From Gammaproteobacteria bacterium (GTDB lineage Bacteria > Pseudomonadota > Gammaproteobacteria > GCA-001735895), in NCBI GenBank assembly GCA_018669845.1, contig JABHSO010000212.1, positions 1-64,000 of the forward strand: a DNA stretch of 64,000 nt, written 5' to 3'. The position numbers were made by a program, and so were the translations under genes. Below are positions 25,173-34,353 of the stretch, piece by piece (the stretch's first letter is position 1; each line of letters begins with the position of its first letter). The notes below the pieces were generated by a model, which worked only from the letters and a program-made list of their open reading frames with translations, made no database searches and was not told the origin of the DNA.

Positions 25173-26060
25173 TCAAGTTGAAAGCGGTTTCTTCAGAGAG
25201 CCAAGCGTAAACACAAACAGCGCGCACCAGATAAAAATGAATCCAATTAACTGATCGTTATCAAAGGATTCCTTGAGAATAAAAACGGCAATACAAAATT
25301 GCAGAGTAGGATTTATATACATCATAAATCCAATCGCACTTAAGCTCAGTTTTTTCGCAGCCGACGCAAAAAGTAATAACGGCATAGCAGTCACTATTCC
25401 ACTCACCATTAACAGTAAAGTCAGATCACTACCGGCTACATAAAATATTGAATTATCAACCCAAAGCAGGTAACCCCAGTAACATAAAGCAAAAGGCAGC
25501 ATGATACCGGTTTCTATGGCGAGCCCGGTTAAAGTATCTACATTTAGTTGCTTTCTGGCCAGACCGTATAAGCCAAAACTTACAGCCAGAGACAGTGAAA
25601 TCCACGGCAGGTATCCTAATCTGACAATTAACCAGAGAATCCCAATACTCGCAAGAATGATAGCCAGCATTCTTGATAGATTAAGCTGCTCTTTTAAAAA
25701 AACTCGTGCAAGGAATACACTCACCAACGGGGTTAAAAAATATCCTAAACTGGATTCAAGCACACGCCCCTGAGCCACTGACCAAATATAAACCAGCCAG
25801 TTAACACTGACTAGCAGCGATGATATAGTCAATCCCTTTATTAAACCCGGTGTCTTTAATGCCTTAAATAAGCGCTGCTTCTGCGATGTTAGAATGATGA
25901 TCAAACTCACAAAGACAAATGACCAGACAACACGATGCAGTAACACTTCTGTTGATGGAACATCTCGCAGCAGGTGAAAAAATAATGGGAAAACGCCCCA
26001 CATGGCATAGGCAATGAAGCCAAAAATAAACCCCTGAGAGGCATTGCCGAAAGAGAACAT
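25173..26060 (-). CDS. rarD: RarD-type EamA-family transporter
   Basis: This 295-residue protein has ten hydrophobic helices in two EamA halves. The RarD signature start is seen (GFIFGFIAYAMWGVFPLFFHLL, then STEVLLHRVVWSFVFV). E. coli RarD is linked to chloramphenicol sensitivity; the natural substrate is unknown. It is followed on the same strand, upstream by 20 bp, by a broken bacteriohaemerythrin gene. Confidence 0.92.
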   Translation of the reverse strand: MFSFGNASQGFIFGFIAYAMWGVFPLFFHLLRDVPSTEVLLHRVVWSFVFVSLIIILTSQKQRLFKALKTPGLIKGLTISSLLVSVNWLVYIWSVAQGRVLESSLGYFLTPLVSVFLARVFLKEQLNLSRMLAIILASIGILWLIVRLGYLPWISLSLAVSFGLYGLARKQLNVDTLTGLAIETGIMLPFALCYWGYLLWVDNSIFYVAGSDLTLLLMVSGIVTAMPLLLFASAAKKLSLSAIGFMMYINPTLQFCIAVFILKESFDNDQLIGFIFIWCALFVFTLGSLKKPLST

Positions 26061-26079
26061 GTGTAACGTATATGAGGGG

Positions 26080-26445
26080 TTATTTAAAAGAAGATTTTAG
26101 AATAAATTCTTCGAGTTTTTTATCGATGCCATAAATATGACCTTTAAGCCATTCTGAAAGAAATTCAGATAATGCCTGTCTAAAAAGCTCATCATAACTG
26201 GTAAATTCCTGCATCATGCTTTTCAGTTCTGCACGAAACTTGTCATGAGCTAGAATATGTTCCTCTGTACCAGGAAAATTTAGCTTAATCATATATTCTT
26301 CTTCCATTGAAAAGTGATTTTCAGCATATTCAAAGAGTTGATGAAAGACTCTGTCATCAACATCACGCACATTAATTTGATCAATGAGCTCAAATAGAAC
26401 CTGATGCTGTTTTTACTGCCAGATGAGTTCGCTGGTTTTTTTCAT
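26080..26445 (-). pseudogene. Bacteriohaemerythrin, interrupted by an in-frame stop
   Basis: The track lists only a 96-residue piece from a GTG at 26370. Reading further upstream in the same frame gives KQHQVLFELIDQIN, the family's first helix with its iron-binding His. Before that a TAA stop (26413-26415) is preceded by MKKTSELIWQ from an ATG at 26445. Compared with the usual W...GID.QH start, about ten residues appear to be missing where the stop sits. The remaining ligands are intact: HFSMEEEY, HILAHDKF and HIYGID. The family binds O2 through a di-iron site. A start after the stop would lose the first His, so I call it broken. Confidence 0.75.
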
Positions 26446-26790
26446 TTAAACTAATAAGTTTTGCGGGTATTGTGAACTATATAGCACATGGCTGAACGTG
26501 ATGAAATAAATATTATCGAATGATTTTATCAACCAACAGATAATTGATAAAATGAACTGACTACAATGAGTATCTTATTTTTATATTCTTTTAGTGTATT
26601 TTTTATCGACTCATGCATGGTCAGTTGAATCGAATGAGATAGATGAACTGCACGGCAGGATTGGAGTGAAGATCTATTCTAGCAGGCTAAACTGCAGCTT
26701 TTGCCTGTTCTAAAAATAGTTGCTCACTACCGGTATTTGATTCCGATAAATTGCTACAATCATTGCCTTAATTCCAGGCGATATAAAAAT
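26446..26790. other. Intergenic region before def
   Basis: No gene is supported. It holds an inverted repeat TTTTATCAA/TTGATAAAA (26524-26552) between the divergent haemerythrin relic and def. The def promoter must lie here but I cannot place it with confidence. Confidence 0.45.
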
Positions 26791-27336
26791 ATGGCAATTC
26801 ACAAGGTACTGCGCATGGGTGAGCCCGGCCTGTTGCAAATATCAAAACCAGTTTCAGACTTTAATACTGCTCAGCTTGATCAATTAATTGCAGATATGTG
26901 GGATACCATGCAGGCAGAAAATGGTGTCGGGCTGGCAGCACCTCAAATAGGCATTAACTTACGAGTAGTTATTTTTGGTTTTGACAATAACCCACGTTAC
27001 CCTGATGCTTTGGATATTCCTACAACTGTTTTAATTAATCCTGAAATCAACATTATCAGTGATGAAACAGAAGAGTCCTGGGAAGGTTGTTTAAGTTTGC
27101 CGGGCATGCGTGCTCTCGTTCCACGATATAAAAACATACGTTACAGTGGGTGTGATGCAAATGGTTTGCCCTTTACTCGTGAAGTAACGGGTTTTCATGC
27201 CCGGGTTGTACAGCATGAATGTGACCATCTTGATGGAATTTTGTACCCACAAAGAATTACTAATTTGCAATCATTTGGCTTTAGAGAAGAGCTGGAAGAA
27301 AATGGCCTGATGACAGCACAATCCTGTGATGACTGA
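26791..27336 (+). CDS. def: Peptide deformylase
   Basis: The start at ATG 26791 (AGGCG ten bases upstream) gives a 181-residue protein; the track's extra 30 residues are not deformylase-like. All three motifs are present: GVGLAAPQIG, EGCLSLPG with the zinc Cys, and QHECDHLDG with the two zinc His and catalytic Glu. It removes the formyl group from nascent N-termini. It overlaps the next gene, a short formyltransferase. Since no full fmt lies beside it, this may be a second copy rather than the housekeeping def. Confidence 0.94.
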   Translation: MAIHKVLRMGEPGLLQISKPVSDFNTAQLDQLIADMWDTMQAENGVGLAAPQIGINLRVVIFGFDNNPRYPDALDIPTTVLINPEINIISDETEESWEGCLSLPGMRALVPRYKNIRYSGCDANGLPFTREVTGFHARVVQHECDHLDGILYPQRITNLQSFGFREELEENGLMTAQSCDD

Positions 27337-27949
27337 GCCTTATCGCTTTGTAGTTCTGGGCACAGGCGGTGATTTTACGTTTAAAGTTTTACAGACCCTG
27401 ATTAAACAAAATATGCGACCAGTCGCATATATTCAGTCAGGCAATAAACCCCAACAGGATCAATCATCATTCGCAGACATAAAACTTGAAGTAAACAAAC
27501 CGCAGAATGATTTACTGCAATTATTATCATCAAACAATATTCCAGTGTTCTATGGTTCAGAAATTGAATTATCTCATCAAATTAAATCATTAAAAGCAGA
27601 ATTCCTGCTAGTTGCCTGTTGGCAAAAGTTACTCTCCAATGAGGTTTTGAATTCCGTTTCAAAAGCGGCATTAAATCTACACCCTTCATTGTTACCAAAA
27701 TATCGGGGTGTTGACCCCATTGGAGAACAGTTATTAGCCAAAGATTATAATTTTGGAATAAGCCTGCACCTATTGAATGAACATTTTGACAAGGGGGATA
27801 TAGTGCTACAGAAACCTCTTAACATAAAAACTCCTTACCTTCGGCATGGGATAAACAACCTAAGTGCAGAAACTGGAGCTTACTTATTTATCGAAGCCTT
27901 AAAGCTAAATTCAACGACAGAATGGGTATTAACAAAACAGAAAAAATAG
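27329..27949 (+). CDS. Short formyltransferase-domain protein (Fmt-like, no C-terminal domain)
   Basis: This ~206-residue protein has the formyltransferase core: the N-terminal Rossmann-like FVVLGTGGDFTFKVL, the active-site segment NLHPSLLPKYRG (Asn and His), and the catalytic Asp region FDKGDIV. Methionyl-tRNA formyltransferase is ~315 residues; the C-terminal OB-like tRNA-binding domain is missing, so the substrate may differ. The start ATG (27329; the track uses the GTG just before) overlaps the end of def by 8 nt, indicating translational coupling. Confidence 0.83.
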   Translation: MTEPYRFVVLGTGGDFTFKVLQTLIKQNMRPVAYIQSGNKPQQDQSSFADIKLEVNKPQNDLLQLLSSNNIPVFYGSEIELSHQIKSLKAEFLLVACWQKLLSNEVLNSVSKAALNLHPSLLPKYRGVDPIGEQLLAKDYNFGISLHLLNEHFDKGDIVLQKPLNIKTPYLRHGINNLSAETGAYLFIEALKLNSTTEWVLTKQKK

Positions 27950-27966
27950 ACTGAAAGTTATATATT

Positions 27967-27991
27967 GTAGGGTGTGCCATGCGCACCCTAC
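27967..27991. repeat. GGTGCGC/GCGCACC palindrome, copy 1
   Basis: GTAGGGTGTGCCATGCGCACCCTAC is an imperfect palindrome between the converging formyltransferase and malate synthase genes. Related copies are at 39476, 43782 and 52271. It could act as a bidirectional terminator or be a REP-like element. Confidence 0.75.
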
Positions 27992-28037
27992 TCCTATCTG
28001 CAACCAATTATCCCTTCAGCTAAATTAAAAATTTAGT

Positions 28038-30188
28038 TTATATTTCAGCCTTCATTCGCTGCCGATACTTATGCAATATATCTTCTGTATATCCATTCGC
28101 TACCTTTGTTCCCTGTAATACAAGATTAAGCGCAGCTTCAAATGCTAAACCATTAAACTGAGGAGCCATGTTGACATATCCTGGTACGGTCTCATTTTGT
28201 TGATCGACGATTACAGCCATCCGTTTAAATGTTTCAGTTAACTGCAACTTATTAAATAGGCCATGTCTTAACCAGTTAGCCAGTAATTGACTTGAAATTC
28301 TTAACGTCGCCCGATCTTCCATCAATTCGGTATGATTTATATCCGGTACTTTTGAGCAACCTATACCCATATCAATCCACTTCACCACATAGCCTAAAAT
28401 ACCCTGTACATTATTATCGAGTTCCAGTTGAATTTCTTCTTTGGTTAACTGTCTTGTTGGGGGTAATAAAGGAATCAATAAAATTTCATCCACACTGGCT
28501 CTTTTTCTGTTTTTAAACACTTGTTGCTGTTTTCTAACATTAATTTTATGATAATGCAGAGCATGAATAGTGGCTGCTGTGGGAGAAGGTACCCATGCAC
28601 AGTTAGCTCCAGATTGTGGATGAGATATTTTTGATTTATACATATCTAACAGATTTTCGGGTTCTGCCCACATGCCTTTTCCTATTTGAGCTATACCATC
28701 CAGTCCACATAATAATCCTGTATCAACATTCCAGTCTTCATAAGCAGTAATCCAGCGGGCAGTTTTAATCTCGGCTTTTGGAAGCATAGCCCCTGCTTCC
28801 ATGCTGGTATGAATTTCATCTCCCGTACGATCCAGAAAACCAGTATTAATAAAAATAACACGATGTTTTGCCTGACGAATGCATTCTTTTAAATTAACCG
28901 TTGTCCTCCTTTCCTCATCCATGATGCCAATTTTAATGGTATTTTCAGCTAGCCCGTAAGCTTTCTCAATATCAGTAAATACCTTGCAGCTAAAAGCAAC
29001 TTCATCTGGCCCGTGTAATTTTGGCTTAACGATATAAATACTGTCTTGCCGGCTGTTCTTAATTTTTCTATTGGGCAGTAGGTCATGCATTGAAGTCAAA
29101 ACCGTTATCAGTGCATCAACCAGTCCCTCTGCCACCTTTTCATTCTGATCAGTTAATACCAGTTCTGAAAACATATGCAAACCGGTATTTCGTATTAACA
29201 TCAGGCTACGACCGGGCAACTTAAAATCTTCTCCCTTTCGATCGGTATATGCTCGGTCATCATTTAAAACACGGGTAACTCTCTTCCCTGCTTTCTCCAG
29301 GTCAAATCGAATACTTCCCTTAATAAGCTCAAACCAGTTGTTATAAACTTGCATTTTATCTTCGATATCTACAGCGGAAACCGAGTCTTCACAATCTATA
29401 ATTGTACTTACAGCAGCTTCTAAAATTATATCTTTTATACAGCCCTGTTGATTTAGTTGAAGTTCAAAATATAGATCATTATGGATAAATAAAAGCACCT
29501 GATTTTCATTCTGAGAATAACCACAAAACTGCTCAATATATTTTAGAGAGGTTATAGTGCCATCATTTAATACTACAGTTACTAACTTGCTTTCACCTTG
29601 TTCAGATAATTGATATTGTTTGACTGTAGAATGTGAACCTTCCAGTAAAGGTAATGCTTCATCAAGCCATTGATTACAAGACTCATGAACACGTTCACCT
29701 CTCTTTTCGTTGTAAGAATTTGATCTGGCTATTTCACCTTCATCCGTTATCATATCGCTACCATATAGGGCATTAAACAAACTACCCCAACGTGCATTTG
29801 CAGCATTGATGACAAAACGAGGTTTATTGATGGGTACAACAAGTTGCGGAGCTGCTATTGAAGAAATTTCGTTATCTACATTTTCAACTGAAATTTTAAA
29901 ATTTTCACCTTCTTCAAGCAGGTATCCAATATCAGTTAAAAACTGTTTATGTGCTAAATAACTATTCTCATCATAAGTATGTTTATGAAACCATTCATCA
30001 ATTTGTGCCTGTAAATTATCACGTTTTGTTAATAACTCATTATTTTTTGAATTGTGCAGCAATAGGATAGATTCAAATTTTTCCCAGTACTCAGTACTAT
30101 CAAGAGCTAAGCCGGGTAACACAATATTATTAACAAAGTCGACAAGCTGTTGAGCAACTTTATACTGTTTTAAATGAAGGTATTTCAT
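28038..30188 (-). CDS. glcB: Malate synthase G
   Basis: This ~716-residue enzyme condenses glyoxylate with acetyl-CoA to malate. Features include NARWGSLFNALYGSD near residue 145, NDDRAYTDRKGEDFKLPGRSLM, MLIRNTGLHM, the IGIMDEERRTTVNL segment, and FINTGFLDRTGDEIHTSMEAG. Length and order match the G isoform. ATG 30188 is chosen; the track's GTG at 30200 adds four residues. It stands alone; isocitrate lyase is not adjacent, though an ICL-superfamily enzyme lies at 63.1 kb. Confidence 0.96.
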   Translation of the reverse strand: MKYLHLKQYKVAQQLVDFVNNIVLPGLALDSTEYWEKFESILLLHNSKNNELLTKRDNLQAQIDEWFHKHTYDENSYLAHKQFLTDIGYLLEEGENFKISVENVDNEISSIAAPQLVVPINKPRFVINAANARWGSLFNALYGSDMITDEGEIARSNSYNEKRGERVHESCNQWLDEALPLLEGSHSTVKQYQLSEQGESKLVTVVLNDGTITSLKYIEQFCGYSQNENQVLLFIHNDLYFELQLNQQGCIKDIILEAAVSTIIDCEDSVSAVDIEDKMQVYNNWFELIKGSIRFDLEKAGKRVTRVLNDDRAYTDRKGEDFKLPGRSLMLIRNTGLHMFSELVLTDQNEKVAEGLVDALITVLTSMHDLLPNRKIKNSRQDSIYIVKPKLHGPDEVAFSCKVFTDIEKAYGLAENTIKIGIMDEERRTTVNLKECIRQAKHRVIFINTGFLDRTGDEIHTSMEAGAMLPKAEIKTARWITAYEDWNVDTGLLCGLDGIAQIGKGMWAEPENLLDMYKSKISHPQSGANCAWVPSPTAATIHALHYHKINVRKQQQVFKNRKRASVDEILLIPLLPPTRQLTKEEIQLELDNNVQGILGYVVKWIDMGIGCSKVPDINHTELMEDRATLRISSQLLANWLRHGLFNKLQLTETFKRMAVIVDQQNETVPGYVNMAPQFNGLAFEAALNLVLQGTKVANGYTEDILHKYRQRMKAEI

Positions 30189-30375
30189 TCTCGCTGTCAC
30201 CCACCGATTTAACTTAAAAAATGTAGATACTTCTTAACTTATAATTATATATTCGTCATTTATCAGCTCAACTCGATTCACATTATCACCACAAATGTTG
30301 CACCACAACTCAAGCAGATGTTTAATACAGGTTAATATTTCAATACACATTATCAAACTATTCAGGGTCTCTTTC

Positions 30376-31563
30376 ATGTCGGGAAATATCGTCATTACTC
30401 ATGCCACACGAACTGCCATTGGGTCTTTCGGAGGTGCGCTTTCTACAACTCCAGCACAGGAACTGGGCGCCATTGTGATCAAATCTTTACTGGATAAATC
30501 TAAGGTTAATCCACAGCTAATTGATGAAGTTATTATGGGGCAGGTATTAACTGCCGGTTCGGGTCAAAATCCGGCACGTCAGGCTGCTTTACAGGCTGGT
30601 ATTGCAGAAACAACCTCTGCGATGACTATTAACAAAGTCTGTGGTAGTGGCTTAAAAGCAGTTCAACTGGCTTTCCAGGCTATCAGTTGCGGTGATGCAG
30701 AAATTATCATTGCCGGAGGTCAGGAAAATATGAGTCTTGCTTCTCACGTGCTTCCTAAGTCCCGTACTGGAAAAATGATGGGGAACTGGGAACTGCAGGA
30801 CAGTATGATAGTAGATGGCCTGTGGTGTGCCATGAATGATTACCATATGGGCGTTACTGCTGAGAACATTGCCAGTCAATTCAATATTTCCCGTGAACAG
30901 CAAGATGATTTTTCGGCTACCTCACAACAAAAAACGGAAGCCGCACAGAATGCAGGCTATTTTACTGATGAGATTACTCCAGTAGAAATTCCTCAACGTA
31001 AAGGAGACCCTATCATTTTCAACACCGATGAGTTTCCACGTTCAGGTACAACGGCTGAAAAATTATCCGGCTTACGCCCTGCATTTAAAAAAGATGGCAG
31101 CGTGACAGCAGGCAATGCTTCAGGCATTAATGATGGTGCTGCCGCAGTGCTGGTAATGAGTGAGTCGAAAGCACATGAGTTAGGTCTCAAGCCAATTGCT
31201 CGAATAGTCTCCTTTGCCAGTGCAGGAGTTGATCCGGCAATCATGGGAACAGGGCCAATACCGGCCACCCAGAAATGTCTTAAAAAGGCGGGTTGGGATA
31301 TTAATGATCTTGATTTAATAGAATCAAATGAAGCCTTTGCTGCTCAGGCACTATCAGTCAATCAGTCACTAAACTGGGATACAGAAAAAGTAAATACCAG
31401 CGGTGGAGCAATATCTTTAGGCCATCCCATCGGAGCCTCTGGTGCGCGCATTTTGGTCACTTTGTTACACGGTATGCAAAGACAATCTGCTGCAAAAGGT
31501 TTGGCGACTTTATGTATTGGTGGCGGGCAGGGTGTCGCTATGGCTGTTGAACGAGTAGGATAA
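30376..31563 (+). CDS. phaA: Acetyl-CoA C-acetyltransferase (beta-ketothiolase)
   Basis: The start at ATG 30376 ([20 protein letters not shown]) gives 395 residues, normal for the family; the track's longer N-terminus is not thiolase-like. Catalytic residues are visible: the nucleophile in [12 protein letters not shown], the His in NEAFAAQ, the [16 protein letters not shown] region and the second Cys in CIGGGQGVA. It condenses two acetyl-CoA to acetoacetyl-CoA. The next gene (5 bp later) is acetoacetyl-CoA reductase, so the pair is the first two steps of polyhydroxybutyrate synthesis. No phaC synthase is in the window. Confidence 0.94.
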   Translation: MSGNIVITHATRTAIGSFGGALSTTPAQELGAIVIKSLLDKSKVNPQLIDEVIMGQVLTAGSGQNPARQAALQAGIAETTSAMTINKVCGSGLKAVQLAFQAISCGDAEIIIAGGQENMSLASHVLPKSRTGKMMGNWELQDSMIVDGLWCAMNDYHMGVTAENIASQFNISREQQDDFSATSQQKTEAAQNAGYFTDEITPVEIPQRKGDPIIFNTDEFPRSGTTAEKLSGLRPAFKKDGSVTAGNASGINDGAAAVLVMSESKAHELGLKPIARIVSFASAGVDPAIMGTGPIPATQKCLKKAGWDINDLDLIESNEAFAAQALSVNQSLNWDTEKVNTSGGAISLGHPIGASGARILVTLLHGMQRQSAAKGLATLCIGGGQGVAMAVERVG

Positions 31564-31568
31564 ATTAT

Positions 31569-32315
31569 ATGAAAAAACATATCGCATTAATCACCGGTGG
31601 AACTGGTGGTATTGGAACGGCCATTTGCAAAGAACTGGCTAGTCAAGACATCATCGTAGTCGCCAATTATTTTCCTGCTGAAAAGCCTCAGGCAGAAAAT
31701 TGGCTAATAGAAGTGAGGAATCAATATCCAAATATATTTATAGCAGCAGCTGATGTGACTGATTATGATAGTTGTCATGACATGCTGGAGTCTGTAAAAA
31801 CTGATGTTGGCCCGATTGATATTTTAGTTAACTGCGCAGGTATTACCCGTGATAAAACCCTAAAGAGCATGACTCCAGACCAGTGGAATTCTGTCATCAA
31901 TACTAACCTCAACAGTGCCTATAACGTAACTCAGCAACTTATACAGGAAATGATGGAAAGAGGATTTGGTCGAGTGATCAATATTTCATCGGTAAATGGT
32001 CAGAAAGGCCAGTTTGGCCAGGCTAATTATTCAGCTGCAAAAGCAGGTTTACATGGTTTTACCATGGCGGTGGCACAGGAATGTGCTAGTAAAGGTGTCA
32101 CAGTAAATACAGTTTCACCTGGGTACATCGAAACAGCCATGACGAGAGAATTACCTGAGCAGGTTCTAACATCAATTGTGAACAGTGTTCCACTTAAACG
32201 CATGGGAACAGCACAGGAAGTTGCCTATGCCGTTGCCTGGTTAGCCGAAGAAAAAAATGCCTATATTACCGGTGCCAATATTCCAGTTAATGGTGGAATG
32301 TATATGTCATCGTAA
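31569..32315 (+). CDS. phaB: Acetoacetyl-CoA reductase
   Basis: This 248-residue short-chain dehydrogenase has the cofactor loop TGGTGGIGTAI, NCAGITRD, the catalytic Ser in NISSVNGQKGQFGQ and YSAAK (Tyr-x3-Lys). The QKGQFGQANYSAAKAG stretch is characteristic of PhaB. It reduces acetoacetyl-CoA to (R)-3-hydroxybutyryl-CoA with NADPH. It follows phaA directly. Confidence 0.93.
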   Translation: MKKHIALITGGTGGIGTAICKELASQDIIVVANYFPAEKPQAENWLIEVRNQYPNIFIAAADVTDYDSCHDMLESVKTDVGPIDILVNCAGITRDKTLKSMTPDQWNSVINTNLNSAYNVTQQLIQEMMERGFGRVINISSVNGQKGQFGQANYSAAKAGLHGFTMAVAQECASKGVTVNTVSPGYIETAMTRELPEQVLTSIVNSVPLKRMGTAQEVAYAVAWLAEEKNAYITGANIPVNGGMYMSS

Positions 32316-32323
32316 AATATCAC

Positions 32324-32755
32324 CTAGTGAACTTTATAACCAGAATGGCAGGCGACACATTGTTGCATAACTTCTGATAAAGCTGAAAATGCCTTGTTTA
32401 AGCCTCCATCTAATTCAGCATCTTTGGCTGCTGTTGCAAAGCGGCTTGCTGCCCGATGCATATTTGTTCCAATGGCACCCATCTCTTTAGGCATGAACTT
32501 GCCCATATGCGAGGCTCCATGGAGATTTAAAGAGGACATGCCTAAGCGGTTCTCGGCTACTTCAGCAGCTTTATCATAATTCTGATTCGCTAAAAATCGG
32601 GTTATTTCTTCGAGGGCGAGAAGATGATCACGCATATTACTCAGCATATGTTCTCGCATCATATCTGGCAGCTCAACCTTTACACGGCTATCATCAGCAA
32701 AAACAGGTTGAGATAAAAGAGAAAAAATAACTACAAACAATAATCTTTTTAGCAT
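32324..32755 (-). CDS. Cytochrome c'-like monohaem protein
   Basis: This 143-residue protein has a signal peptide (LLFVVIFSLLSQPVFA) and an all-helical body. A single haem motif CVACHSGY sits close to the C-terminus, as in the four-helix cytochrome c' family. It has many Met residues in the first helix (MMREHMLSNM). Class c' proteins bind NO or electrons in the periplasm; a precise role is not evident. It converges with phaB across 8 bp. Confidence 0.82.
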   Translation of the reverse strand: MLKRLLFVVIFSLLSQPVFADDSRVKVELPDMMREHMLSNMRDHLLALEEITRFLANQNYDKAAEVAENRLGMSSLNLHGASHMGKFMPKEMGAIGTNMHRAASRFATAAKDAELDGGLNKAFSALSEVMQQCVACHSGYKVH

Positions 32756-32832
32756 AAGTGGACTTCCTGAGTTGATAGGTAATTTGTAGGATACTATTGA
32801 AAAAACATCATTACTACATTGTTTGCGATAGA

Positions 32833-33372
32833 TTACTTTTGACGGAGTTTATTCAAAGGAAGCTGTGCTGCATTTACGAGAGTAAAGTACCCTTGTGCTT
32901 TCGACAATAACAGGTCTACCCAAACTTGAACCGAAACCGCCCCTTCAGGAATGAATTTCAACTTTGGAACCACTCTTATATGAATATCTTCGGCACTTGC
33001 TCTGGAAAGAAACTTTTGTAGGTTTCTAAATTTGACCTTTGATACTTCAGAAAGGCGCAAAGTATATGCAGTTACCAGCTCAGATTTTTCTAAGAAGCCT
33101 CTAGACTGGCTGATAACTTTTTCATAGTCCTGATCAAGTTCAAATATTCCCTGGTGCTTACCAGCGGCAGATTTTATATCAATACCTAACCAGCTTTTGT
33201 CTGAATTTAGCTTGAAGCCTTGAGGTAACATAATCTTTACTCGAAGCTCATCTTCATTAAGTTTAATAAAATCCTGAGTATCAAAAGTGCTCATTTTGAC
33301 CATTGTTGATAAAGGTACTGATGCGCAACTGTGAAGAGTAAGAAGTAAAAATAAAAGTAATATTCTATTCAT
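32833..33372 (-). CDS. Putative lipoprotein of unknown function
   Basis: The 179-residue protein has a lipoprotein signal (LLLFLLLTLHSC, lipobox Cys at about 16). The mature part is mostly beta/alpha mixed with no motif I recognise. It lies between the cytochrome c'-like gene and apbE on the same strand, 45 bp after apbE, and may be read with the apbE cluster. Confidence 0.72.
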   Translation of the reverse strand: MNRILLLFLLLTLHSCASVPLSTMVKMSTFDTQDFIKLNEDELRVKIMLPQGFKLNSDKSWLGIDIKSAAGKHQGIFELDQDYEKVISQSRGFLEKSELVTAYTLRLSEVSKVKFRNLQKFLSRASAEDIHIRVVPKLKFIPEGAVSVQVWVDLLLSKAQGYFTLVNAAQLPLNKLRQK

Positions 33373-33416
33373 AGTGTGATCAAAATATTTTTTAGTCTCA
33401 TAAAATTAATAACCTT

Positions 33417-34298
33417 CTAATTTATCCAGTAATCAATTTCCTGCAATTTTAAAAAGTCTTCTGCCCTGTCGCCCTGTAACATTGCCAGGGTTGATAACAT
33501 GCCGGCCTCAATACAGGTTGGGGCTGTAATACTTACGGTATGTGGAGCGCCTATAACAGGCCAACCTGTTTTAGGGTTTAGTACATGACTGTATCGAATA
33601 CCTTCTTTTAATAAATAACGATGTGCATCACCACTGGTCGCAATTGCACCTTTGCGTAGTTGAAATAATGCCACAGAATGCTCTTTGCCAGTTATTAATC
33701 TGCCCACCGACCAGAACCCATTATTCTGTCTTGGACCTGTGGTTGCCAGATCACCGCCAAAGTTTATGAGTACACTGTCCCGTGTCATTTCTTTAGCTAC
33801 CAACACACATCGGTCTACCGCATATTCTTTGCCCACACCACCAAGATCAATTTCCATATCAGCTTGCATTGTAAGCTGTTGGTCTTTCCAGATAACTTTA
33901 CTCCATCCAACCGTCTTTAATATTTTTTTTACCTCAACTGGCTCTGGTATATTATCACTACCATCAAACTTCCAGACCTTTCTTAACACCCCGGATGTTA
34001 TATCAAACAGTCCCTCACTAAGCTGGTATAGATTATCGGAGAAATCAATTAGCCTGGCAGTTTCAGAATCAATTGAAATTGTTTTTCCGTCAGCGTTATT
34101 TATTGTGAAAATAATATTATTATCACGATAACGACTAAATTTATGTTCAATACGTCTTGCTTCTTCTACCACGGCTTTGAATATTTTTTCTGCTAAAGCC
34201 TTATTTTCAACTTCCATCAGTACTTCACAGGGGCTTGCCATGGCTTCAAAGCTACCGCACCAGCAATCCTGTTCTTTTTTGAGTTGAATATCAGTCAT
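33417..34298 (-). CDS. apbE: ApbE-family FAD:protein FMN transferase, divergent
   Basis: This 293-residue protein has ApbE landmarks: MASPCEVLMEV, EHKFSRYRDNNIIFTIN, LFDITSGVL, IDLGGVGKEYAVD, NFGGDLATTG and SHVLNPKTGWPV. ApbE moves FMN from FAD onto a Ser/Thr of partner proteins in the periplasm. Two oddities are seen. There is no signal peptide or lipobox at the start. In the late metal-binding segment the usual Ala-Asp-x-x-x-Thr reads AGMLST, with Asp replaced by Gly. The start codon directly follows a terminator-like hairpin. It belongs to a cluster with DUF3570, DUF4266 and TlpA-like genes. Confidence 0.88.
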   Translation of the reverse strand: MTDIQLKKEQDCWCGSFEAMASPCEVLMEVENKALAEKIFKAVVEEARRIEHKFSRYRDNNIIFTINNADGKTISIDSETARLIDFSDNLYQLSEGLFDITSGVLRKVWKFDGSDNIPEPVEVKKILKTVGWSKVIWKDQQLTMQADMEIDLGGVGKEYAVDRCVLVAKEMTRDSVLINFGGDLATTGPRQNNGFWSVGRLITGKEHSVALFQLRKGAIATSGDAHRYLLKEGIRYSHVLNPKTGWPVIGAPHTVSITAPTCIEAGMLSTLAMLQGDRAEDFLKLQEIDYWIN

Positions 34299-34302
34299 AA
34301 AA

Positions 34303-34324
34303 AAGGCCTCTACACAGAGGCCTT
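34303..34324 (-). terminator. Intrinsic terminator/attenuator between DUF3570 gene and apbE
   Basis: On the minus strand AAGGCCTC/GAGGCCTT forms an 8-bp GC-rich stem followed by TTTTTT and then the apbE ATG. The only apbE ribosome-site candidate (GAGG) lies in the 3' arm. It could end the upstream transcript or modulate apbE expression by hiding that site. Confidence 0.7.
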
Positions 34325-34353
34325 ACTTTACTATTAAAAGATTGACTCATCTA

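Noticed and set aside
26080-26370. 96-residue haemerythrin piece as a complete gene from GTG
   Set aside because: It would lack the first helix and its His, which are encoded just upstream beyond an in-frame stop.
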